Assembly: GCA_003662205.1 (NCBI GenBank)
Contig: QMXQ01000104.1
Span: forward strand, 1 to 5,830
Direction: 5' to 3'
DNA: 5,830 nt
Origin: Candidatus Bathyarchaeota archaeon
GTDB taxonomy: Archaea > Thermoproteota > Bathyarchaeia > TCS64
Part shown: one piece after another, positions 1 to 5,830 of the stretch
How positions within the stretch are numbered: position 1 is the stretch's first letter
Layout of the letters: the number at the start of each line of letters is the position of its first letter
The notes under the pieces: generated by a model
Database searches by the model: none
Told to the model about the DNA's origin: nothing
The model's input: only the letters and a program-made list of their open reading frames with translations
Translations under genes and position numbers: made by a program

Positions 1-84
1 ATTAGCAAGTGCTCGACCTACACTATAGCCTTTGCTGGGTTAAGACGGCTTTTGAGTCGGATGAAAAACACCAGAGAGAGGGGG

Positions 85-99
85 AAGCGAGTTTAATTA
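85..99 (+). promoter_or_regulatory. Candidate archaeal promoter (BRE plus TATA box) for the rpoB-rpoA1 operon
   Basis: TTTAATTA at 92-99 resembles an archaeal TATA box, and the purine-rich bases just before it (AAGCGAG, 85-91) could serve as a BRE for TFB. Archaeal transcripts usually start about 25 bases downstream of the TATA centre, which would be near A119. That would leave a leader of about 45 bases to the GTG at 164, long enough to hold the Shine-Dalgarno site at 152-158, but only about 12 bases to the ATG at 131. AT-rich octamers occur by chance in a stretch of this composition, so this is a weak call, and the true promoter could lie before the window. Confidence 0.3.
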
Positions 100-151
100 G
101 GATGATTCAAGAGTCCGTATTCTCCATCAAATGTCCGCTCAGTCTTGTATA

Positions 152-158
152 GAGGTGA
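152..158 (+). promoter_or_regulatory. Ribosome binding site deciding the rpoB start (GTG at 164)
   Basis: GAGGTGA is a seven-base match to the archaeal Shine-Dalgarno consensus (complement of the 16S 3' end) and lies five bases before the GTG at 164. The ATG at 131 has no comparable site at a usable distance. The geometry is nearly the same as for rpoA1 downstream, where GGAGGTG also lies five bases before the ATG. This favours GTG 164 as the rpoB start, with the ATG at 131 as the alternative. Confidence 0.65.
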
Positions 159-163
159 AAAGA

Positions 164-3100
164 GTGCTTCTCAGAGATCAGGATTATTGGGAGGTTATGA
201 AAGCCTTCTTCGCCGAGGAGGGGCTGGTGAAGCAGCATCTGGAGAGTTATAACGACTTCGTCCAGAACACGCTTCAGCGGATCATCGATGAGATTCAGGG
301 TATCACCATCGAGGTGCCGGGTCACACCTATGACATCAAGTTCGGCACCATCGAGGTGGAGGAGCCCCGGGTGGTGGAGGTGGACGGCACCGTCCGCAAA
401 GTCTATCCGCGAGAGGCAAGGATCAGGAATCTGACCTATGCGGCGCCGCTCTACCTGGACATCATTCTCAACGAGGGTGGCCGGGAGACCCTGGAGCGCG
501 TCAACATAGGCGACCTGCCCATCATGGTGAAGTCGGATCTCTGCCTCCTGTCCAGGCACACCCCGGAGGACCTCGTCCGCATCGGCGAGGACCCCAACGA
601 GGTCGGGGGCTACTTCATCGTCAACGGCTCGGAGCGCGTCATCGTCTCCCTGGAGGACCTGGCGCCCAACCGGGTGCTCATCGAGGTCGACAACCGCGGC
701 TCCAAGCCGGTCTACCGGGGCAAGGTCTTCTCGACGACGGTCGGCTTCCGCGCGCGCATCGAGATGGCCCTCAAGTCGAAGGGGGAGATAGTCGTCTCCA
801 TCCCCGGCGTCCCCGTGCCGGTCCCCTTCGTCATCATCATGAGGGCGCTGGGCGTGGAGACGGACCGCGAGGTCGCCGAGATGGTCTCCCTGGACGACGA
901 CGTCCTGAACGAGCTGGAGACCTCCTTCAGGGCCGCTGCCAACGTCCAGACCGTCGAGGACGCCATCCTCTACATCGGGAACCGGGTCGCCTTCGGCCAG
1001 GTCAAGGAGTTCAGGATGAAGCGGGCGGAGGCCATCATAGACCGCAACCTCCTCCCCCACATCGGCAGGGAGCCCAAGGATCGGCTCGACAAGGCCATAT
1101 TCCTCGGGGAGATGGCCTCCCGCATCATAGAGCTGAAGCTCGGCCGGCGGGAGGAGGACGATAAGGATCACCTCAAGAACAAGCGGATCAAGCTTGCGGG
1201 GCCCCTCCTCGCGGAGCTCTTCCGCAGCGCCTTCTGGAGCCTCTACCGGGATATGCGATACCAGTTCCGGCGGATGAGCAGCCGGAGGAAGGGGGTCCTT
1301 ATCTCCGCCGCCGTCCGCCCCGGCATCATCACCAGCCGCCTCCAGCACGCCCTCGCGACGGGCAACTGGCGGCGCGGCCGCGTCGGCATGACCCAGCTGC
1401 TGGACAGGACGAACACCCTCTCCACCCTGAGCCACCTCCGCCGGCTCCAGTCGCCCCTGAGCAGGAGCCAGCCCAACTTCGAGGCGAGGGACCTCCACTC
1501 GACCCACTGGGGGAGGCTCTGCCCCAACGAGACGCCCGAGGGCGCCAACTGCGGGCTGGTGAAGAACCTCGCCCTCATGGCAAGCGTCTCCGTGGGCACG
1601 GACGCGGAGAAGGTCAAGAGGACGCTGCTCCACCTGGGCATCATCCCCGCGAAGCTGGCCGACGAGCGGCTGAGGCACGAGGGCGCCAAGCTCTTCGTCG
1701 AGGGCTACCTCCTCGGCTACACCACATCGCCCGACGAGCTCGTCGAGACGGTGAGGGAGATGCGCCGCCGGGGGGAGATCAGCGGCGAGGTCAACATCGC
1801 CTACTACCCCGGGCACAACGAGATCTACGTCAACTGCGACGAAGGGCGCATCCGGCGGCCCCTCATCATCGTCAGGGAGGGGAGGCCCCTCCTCAAGGCG
1901 AGGCACGTCCGCAACATCCAGACCGGGCGGTGGCAGTGGAGCGACCTCATCAGGGAGGGGATCATCGAGTATCTCGACGCCGAGGAGGAGGAGAACGCGT
2001 ACATCGCCGTGGACCCGACCAAGGTGACGGAGGAGCACACCCACCTAGAGATATGCAACTACACCATCCTCGGCGTCACGGCGTCCATCATCCCCTACGC
2101 CGAGCACAACCAGTCGCCGAGGAACACCTACGAGGCGGCCATGGCGAAGCAGGCCCCCGGCGTGTACGCGCTCAACCACCGGGACAGGACGGACACCCGG
2201 GGCCACCTGCTCCATTACCTCCAGAAGCCGCTGACCGGGACGAAGCCGATGGAGATCATCGGGTACAACGAGCGGCCCTCGGGGCAGAACTTCGTCGTCG
2301 CCGTCCTCAGCTCCAACGGCTACAACATGGAGGATGCCCTCATCTTCAACAGGTCGAGCATCGAGCGGGGCCTCGGCCACTCCAGCTTCTACCGCATCTA
2401 CAAGGCGGAGTGCAAGCAGTACCTCGGCGGCGCCAAGGACAGGCTCACCATCCCCGAGGCGGGCATCCGCGGCTACCACGGCGCCGAGGCGTACAGGCTG
2501 CTGGAGGAGGACGGACTCGTATCCACCGAGGCGGTGGTGAAGGGCGGCGACATCCTCATCGGCCGCACCAGCCCGCCTCGCTTCATGGAGGAGTACCGGG
2601 GCTTCGAGGTGAGGGGGCCCCAGCTCCGCGACACCTCCATCGGCGTGAGGCCGACCGAGGAGGGGGTCGTCGACTCCGTCTTCATCACCAAGGACATCGA
2701 GGGCTCCCAGCTCGTGAAGGTGAAGGTGCGCAGCCACCGGGTCCCCGAGCTCGGCGACAAGTTCGTCTCCCGCCACGGCCAGAAGGGGGTCATCGGCATG
2801 GTCATCCCGCAGGAGGACATGCCCTTCAGCGCCCACGGCACCGTACCCGACGTCATCATCAACCCCCACGCCTTCCCGTCGAGGATGACCGTCGGCCAGT
2901 TCCTCGAATCCATCGCTGGGAAGGCGGCGGCCCTACGCGGCGAGGTGGTCGACGGAACCCCCTTCAGCAACGAGGGCATGGAGTCCCTGAGGGAGACGCT
3001 GAAGGAGCTGGGCTTCCAGCCGAGCGGCCGCGAGCTGATGTACGACGGCCTCAGCGGCCGGAAGTTCGAGAGCGAGATATTCATCGGCGTCATCTACTAC

Positions 3101-3490
3101 CAGAAGCTCCACCACATGGTGGTCGACAAGATCCACGCCCGGGCCCGGGGCCAGGTCCAGATGCTCACCAGGCAGCCGACGGAGGGCCGGGCGAGGGGCG
3201 GCGGCCTCAGGTTCGGGGAGATGGAGAGGGACGCCCTCGTGGGCCACGGGGCCGCGATGCTGCTGAAGGACAGGCTCCTTGAGGAGTCGGACGCGTACAC
3301 CCTCTACGTCTGCGAGCGGTGCGGCAAGCTCGCCTACTACGACATCAGGCAGCGGAAGTACGTCTGCCCCCTCTGCGAGGAGAAGAGCGAGGTCGAGCCC
3401 ATCACCGTCTCCTACGCGTTCAAGCTCCTGCTCCAGGAGCTCCAGAGCCTGTGCCTGTCGCCGTCGCTGAAGCTGGCGAAGGAGGTGTGA
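164..3490 (+). CDS. rpoB: DNA-directed RNA polymerase subunit B (Rpo2), unsplit
   Basis: Second-largest polymerase subunit, forming one side of the active cleft and the wall. Numbering here is from the alternative ATG at 131 (1119 aa); GTG 164 gives 1108 aa, both normal for an unsplit archaeal B. Order: protrusion and lobe (about 20-400, with DDKDH at 343-347 and KRIKLAGPLL at 351-360), fork (HWGRLCPNETPEG, 459-471), external domains (about 525-640), hybrid-binding domain and wall (about 645-1010), anchor and clamp (about 1012-1105). Key residues seen by motif: R664 in NQSPRNTYEAA, E734 and D735 in NGYNMEDA, K877 and K885 in GDKFVSRHGQKG, and R918 in HAFPSRMT. They match yeast Rpb2 R766, E836, D837, K979, K987 and R1020 with a constant offset of 102. 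A zinc ribbon follows (C1061, C1064, C1079, C1082). GTG 164 is preferred for its Shine-Dalgarno site and because homologues begin shortly before the conserved DYW..AFF..GLV.QH segment. The reading frame is intact, with no intein or frameshift. The first 20-30 codons are AT-richer than the rest. Confidence 0.98.
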   Translation: MLLRDQDYWEVMKAFFAEEGLVKQHLESYNDFVQNTLQRIIDEIQGITIEVPGHTYDIKFGTIEVEEPRVVEVDGTVRKVYPREARIRNLTYAAPLYLDIILNEGGRETLERVNIGDLPIMVKSDLCLLSRHTPEDLVRIGEDPNEVGGYFIVNGSERVIVSLEDLAPNRVLIEVDNRGSKPVYRGKVFSTTVGFRARIEMALKSKGEIVVSIPGVPVPVPFVIIMRALGVETDREVAEMVSLDDDVLNELETSFRAAANVQTVEDAILYIGNRVAFGQVKEFRMKRAEAIIDRNLLPHIGREPKDRLDKAIFLGEMASRIIELKLGRREEDDKDHLKNKRIKLAGPLLAELFRSAFWSLYRDMRYQFRRMSSRRKGVLISAAVRPGIITSRLQHALATGNWRRGRVGMTQLLDRTNTLSTLSHLRRLQSPLSRSQPNFEARDLHSTHWGRLCPNETPEGANCGLVKNLALMASVSVGTDAEKVKRTLLHLGIIPAKLADERLRHEGAKLFVEGYLLGYTTSPDELVETVREMRRRGEISGEVNIAYYPGHNEIYVNCDEGRIRRPLIIVREGRPLLKARHVRNIQTGRWQWSDLIREGIIEYLDAEEEENAYIAVDPTKVTEEHTHLEICNYTILGVTASIIPYAEHNQSPRNTYEAAMAKQAPGVYALNHRDRTDTRGHLLHYLQKPLTGTKPMEIIGYNERPSGQNFVVAVLSSNGYNMEDALIFNRSSIERGLGHSSFYRIYKAECKQYLGGAKDRLTIPEAGIRGYHGAEAYRLLEEDGLVSTEAVVKGGDILIGRTSPPRFMEEYRGFEVRGPQLRDTSIGVRPTEEGVVDSVFITKDIEGSQLVKVKVRSHRVPELGDKFVSRHGQKGVIGMVIPQEDMPFSAHGTVPDVIINPHAFPSRMTVGQFLESIAGKAAALRGEVVDGTPFSNEGMESLRETLKELGFQPSGRELMYDGLSGRKFESEIFIGVIYYQKLHHMVVDKIHARARGQVQMLTRQPTEGRARGGGLRFGEMERDALVGHGAAMLLKDRLLEESDAYTLYVCERCGKLAYYDIRQRKYVCPLCEEKSEVEPITVSYAFKLLLQELQSLCLSPSLKLAKEV
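3480..3487 (+). promoter_or_regulatory. Ribosome binding site of rpoA1 inside the end of rpoB
   Basis: AGGAGGTG is a near-perfect archaeal Shine-Dalgarno sequence five bases before the ATG at 3493. It is formed by the last sense codons of rpoB (Lys-Glu-Val), so ribosomes ending rpoB at the TGA (3488-3490) stop right beside the next start. This fixes the rpoA1 start and suggests translational coupling of the two subunits. Confidence 0.85.
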
Positions 3491-3492
3491 GG

Positions 3493-5830
3493 ATGTCGAA
3501 GGTCATAGACGCCATCAGGTTCGGCATCCTCTCCCCCGACGAGATCCGGAAGCTCTCCGTCGTCGAGATCCAGACCTCCGACACCTACGACGAGGACGGC
3601 GCCCCCATCTCCGGCGGCCTCATGGACGGGAGGCTGGGGACCCTGGAGCCCCGCCAGCGCTGCCGCACCTGCGGCAACATCGCCATCAACTGCCCCGGCC
3701 ACTACGGCCACATCGAGCTCGCGGTCCCCGTCATCCACGTCGAGGCGGCGAAGCACATATACAGGCTGCTCTCGGTGACCTGCAGGAGCTGCGGCAGGAT
3801 ACTCCTCCCCGACGACGAGATCGAGGAGATGAGGAGGAAGCAGGAGGAGGAGAAGCGGCTCTTCGGCAAGGTCACCGACGAGACGGCGAACGAGATACTG
3901 AAGAGGGCGAAGAAGTACAAGCGGTTCAAGGAGTGCCCCCACTGCGGCATGGTCCAGTCGGTCATCAAGTTCGCGAAGCCCACCAGCTTCTACGAGGTCG
4001 AGCAGGAGGAGGTCGAGTCCGACGACCAGACGGTGACCGAGGAGGTGAGCCGCCGGCTCACGCCGAACATGATCCGGGAGTGGTTCGAGCGCATCGGGGA
4101 CGACGATCTAAGGCTCCTCGGCTTCGAGCCCGAGGTGGCCAGGCCCGAGTGGATGATCCTCCAAGTGCTCCCGGTGCCGCCGGTCGACGTCCGCCCCAGC
4201 ATCATCCTGGAGTCGGGCATCAGGGCGGAGGACGACCTGACCCACAAGCTCGTCGACATCATCAGGATCAACCAGCGGCTGAAGGAGAACATCGAGGCCG
4301 GCGCGCCGACCCTCATCATCGAGGACCTCTCCGAGCTGCTCCAGTACCACGTCACCACCTACTTCAACAACGAGGTCTCAGGCATCCCGCCGGCCCGCCA
4401 CCGGTCGGGGCGGACGCTGAAGAGCCTCGCCCAGAGGCTGAAGGGTAAGGAGGGGCGGTTCAGGGGCAACCTGTCCGGGAAGCGGGTGGACTACTCGGCG
4501 CGGACCGTCATCTCGCCCGACCCGAACATCGATATCAACGAGGTCGGAGTCCCCGTGTACATCGCGGTCCGCCTCACCGTCCCCGACATGGTCACCGAGA
4601 GGAACATCGAGGAGATGAGGAAGCTCATCATCAACGGCCCCTACAAGCACCCGGGGGCGCTCTACATCATCCGCCCCGACAACAAGCGGATCAGGCTGGA
4701 GTTCGTCGCGGACCGGGAGAAGATAGCCGAGGCCATCGAGCCCGGCTTCATCGTGGAGCGCCACCTGAAGGACGGGGACATCGCCCTCTTCAACCGGCAG
4801 CCGACCCTCCACAGGATGAGCATTATGGCCCACAGGGTCAAGGTGCTCCCCTACAAGACCTTCAGGCTGCACCTCGCCGTCTGCCCGCCCTACAACGCCG
4901 ACTTCGACGGGGACGAGATGAATCTCCACATCCCCCAGAGCAAGGAGGCCCAGACCGAGGCCCGGCTGCTCATGCAGGTGCAGGACCAGATCCTGTCGCC
5001 GCGTTATGGCGCGCCCATCATCGGCGCCACCAAGGACTTCATCACGGGCGCCTACCTCCTCACCAGGCGGGAGACGATGCTCACCGCCGACGAGGTGGGG
5101 AAGCTCCTCGCCGCCACGGGCTACGACGGCCCCGCCCCCGAGCCGACGGTGAAGGAGCCCGAGCCCCTCTGGTCGGGGAAGGACATCTTCAGCCTCTACC
5201 TGCCCGAGGACTTCAACTTCGTCTCCCGGGCCAACATCTGCCGCCACTGCCCCGAGTGCATGAGGGAGGAGTGCCCCTACGACGCCTACGTCATCATCAG
5301 GCAGGGGAGGCTCAAGACCGGCGTCATCGACAAGAACAGCATCGGCGCCGAGAAGGCGGAGACCATCTTCCACCGCATCATCAAGGACTACGGCACCGAC
5401 GTCGGCCACGACTTCCTCAACTCCATCTGCCGCCTCATCAACGAGTTCCTCTCCCTCAAGGGCTTCACCTACGCCCTCGACGAACTGGAGATCAGCGTCA
5501 GGGAACAGCGGAGGATCAGCAGGGTCCTGAAGCAGATGGAGAAGAACGTGGAGACCCTGATAGAGGAGCTCAAGACGGGCAGGCTGAAGAGGCTGCCGGG
5601 CCAGACCCTGCAGGAGACCTTCGAGATCCAAGTGATGAACGAGCTCGCCAAGGCGAGGGACAAGGCGGGAGAGATCGTCGAGGAGGGGCTGGAGCTGCCC
5701 AACGCGGGCATCGTCATGACCCGCAGCGGGGCCAGGGGGTCCAGCCTCAACATAGGGCAGATGATGGGCTCCGTCGGCCAGCAGTCCATCCGAGGCAAGC
5801 GGATCATGCGGGGCTACCTGAACCGGACCC
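3493..5830 (+). CDS. rpoA1: DNA-directed RNA polymerase subunit A' (Rpo1N), 3' end outside window
   Basis: N-terminal part of the largest polymerase subunit, which in archaea is split into A' and A''. 779 codons are present; A' proteins are usually about 880 aa, so roughly 100 residues lie beyond the window. Order: clamp core and head (about 9-310), active-site domain (about 312-480), pore (about 483-640), funnel (about 665-765). The window ends at YLNRT, where the bridge-helix region begins. Clamp zinc ligands are C57, C60, C67, H70 and C97, C100, C148, C151. The first set matches yeast Rpb1 C67, C70, C77, H80. Switch 2 is recognisable (RLKGKEGRFRGNLSGKRVDY, 315-334). The catalytic loop NADFDGDEM (468-476) holds magnesium with D470, D472 and D474 and carries no intein. 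An unusual cysteine group lies at C583, C586, C589 and C594. The gene starts two bases after the rpoB stop with a strong Shine-Dalgarno site, so it is co-transcribed with rpoB. By analogy with other archaea, rpoA2 (A'') is expected next. Confidence 0.97.
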   Translation, partial: MSKVIDAIRFGILSPDEIRKLSVVEIQTSDTYDEDGAPISGGLMDGRLGTLEPRQRCRTCGNIAINCPGHYGHIELAVPVIHVEAAKHIYRLLSVTCRSCGRILLPDDEIEEMRRKQEEEKRLFGKVTDETANEILKRAKKYKRFKECPHCGMVQSVIKFAKPTSFYEVEQEEVESDDQTVTEEVSRRLTPNMIREWFERIGDDDLRLLGFEPEVARPEWMILQVLPVPPVDVRPSIILESGIRAEDDLTHKLVDIIRINQRLKENIEAGAPTLIIEDLSELLQYHVTTYFNNEVSGIPPARHRSGRTLKSLAQRLKGKEGRFRGNLSGKRVDYSARTVISPDPNIDINEVGVPVYIAVRLTVPDMVTERNIEEMRKLIINGPYKHPGALYIIRPDNKRIRLEFVADREKIAEAIEPGFIVERHLKDGDIALFNRQPTLHRMSIMAHRVKVLPYKTFRLHLAVCPPYNADFDGDEMNLHIPQSKEAQTEARLLMQVQDQILSPRYGAPIIGATKDFITGAYLLTRRETMLTADEVGKLLAATGYDGPAPEPTVKEPEPLWSGKDIFSLYLPEDFNFVSRANICRHCPECMREECPYDAYVIIRQGRLKTGVIDKNSIGAEKAETIFHRIIKDYGTDVGHDFLNSICRLINEFLSLKGFTYALDELEISVREQRRISRVLKQMEKNVETLIEELKTGRLKRLPGQTLQETFEIQVMNELAKARDKAGEIVEEGLELPNAGIVMTRSGARGSSLNIGQMMGSVGQQSIRGKRIMRGYLNRT

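Larger units (their letters stand above)
1..163. other. AT-richer leader upstream of rpoB, no recognisable gene
   Basis: I recognise no gene in this stretch. Frame 1 is open from the window edge to a TAA at 94-96, but its roughly 31 residues match nothing I know and contain no RpoH-like ending. Frame 3 has a 47-codon reading frame (9-152) that also looks like chance. The reverse strand has only short frames here. Base composition is about 45% G+C over 1-130, clearly below the coding sequence that follows, which fits an intergenic promoter region. I see no tRNA-like cloverleaf. The only poly-T is four bases long (50-53), too weak to call a terminator for an upstream gene. Confidence 0.5.

Noticed and set aside
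4..53. Small inverted repeats (AGCA/TGCT at 4-13; AGCC/GGCT at 27-50) followed by TTTT, as a possible terminator or RNA structure
   Set aside because: The stems are only four base pairs, the second has a long loop, and the T run is four bases. Such pairs are expected by chance.
61..96. Short reading frame ATG...TAA (11 codons) that could be an upstream ORF in the rpoB leader
   Set aside because: There is no convincing ribosome site in front of it, and the candidate TATA box overlaps its end, so it would probably not be in the transcript. It could also be the tail of a frame entering from outside the window.
9..152. 47-codon reading frame in frame 3 overlapping the rpoB start
   Set aside because: No similarity to any family I know, no ribosome site, a weak GTG start, and it runs into rpoB. 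Chance is the simplest reading.
107..2044. Long antisense open frame of 645 codons opposite rpoB
   Set aside because: It lies opposite a certain gene in a GC-rich sequence, where stop codons are rare on the reverse strand. Its protein is a low-complexity string rich in D, V, L, P, G and A with no recognisable domain. The same applies to the antisense frames at 2045-2869, 3412-3942 and 4378-5631.
3187..3210. Glycine in RpoB RARGGGLRFGEMERD where an acidic residue is frequent in homologues
   Set aside because: The position varies between lineages, and all surrounding conserved residues are intact, so it does not suggest altered function.
1930..3282. 450-codon open frame on the + strand in another frame of rpoB
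   Set aside because: It overlaps conserved rpoB coding sequence, and its product is an Arg/Gly/Pro/His-rich string typical of an out-of-frame read of GC-rich codons. The frame at 3933-4448 within rpoA1 is of the same kind.
4894..4920. Possible intein or insertion at the A' catalytic loop, a known hot spot in some polymerase genes
   Set aside because: The loop NADFDGDEM reads through without interruption, and the flanking sequence is continuous and normal. No intein-like length increase is present in B or in the visible part of A'.
1..5830. Search for a hidden new system: repeats, CRISPR, mobile elements, toxin-antitoxin genes or RNA genes
   Set aside because: About 97% of the window is two contiguous, conserved housekeeping genes. 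I saw no spaced repeats, terminal inverted repeats, tRNA or small accessory genes. I could not run structure or homology searches, so a conserved leader RNA in 1-163 cannot be fully excluded.

Overview
This window carries the start of an archaeal RNA polymerase large-subunit operon on the + strand: a complete, unsplit rpoB (subunit B, Rpo2) followed two bases later by rpoA1 (subunit A', Rpo1N), which runs off the 3' edge. Both proteins match the archaeal/eukaryotic polymerase type rather than the bacterial beta/beta' type. B ends in a Rpb2-like zinc ribbon, and A' has the Rpb1-like clamp zinc sites and an uninterrupted catalytic loop.

The organism is an archaeon with a GC-rich genome. A 60-base sample inside rpoB (2701-2760) is 70% G+C, and codons ending in C or G dominate (ATC, GAC, GAG, CTC, AGG, CGG). 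The B subunit is one uninterrupted chain. This argues against the lineages known to split it into B' and B'' (many methanogens, Archaeoglobus, haloarchaea) and fits TACK or Asgard archaea, Thermococci or Thermoplasmata. I cannot place it more precisely from these two genes.

Layout: 1-163 is an AT-richer leader (58 G/C in the first 130 bases, 45%) with no recognisable gene, a weak candidate TATA box near 92-99 and a good Shine-Dalgarno site at 152-158. rpoB most likely runs 164-3490 from a GTG; an in-frame ATG at 131 is the alternative. The last codons of rpoB contain the Shine-Dalgarno sequence of rpoA1, which starts at 3493 and is open to 5830. The window stops just before the A' bridge helix, about 100 residues short of the usual A' end.

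B and A' form the two halves of the catalytic cleft. A' supplies the three aspartates that hold the catalytic magnesium. B supplies the acidic pair, lysines and arginines that handle the second metal and the NTP. Their adjacency and tight spacing suggest co-transcription and coupled translation. This is a core housekeeping locus, and I found no mobile element, CRISPR array, RNA gene, intein, frameshift or new defence or metabolic system in it. The points worth a second look are modest: the rpoB start, the absence of rpoH directly upstream, the composition step at the 5' end, and a four-cysteine cluster in A'.
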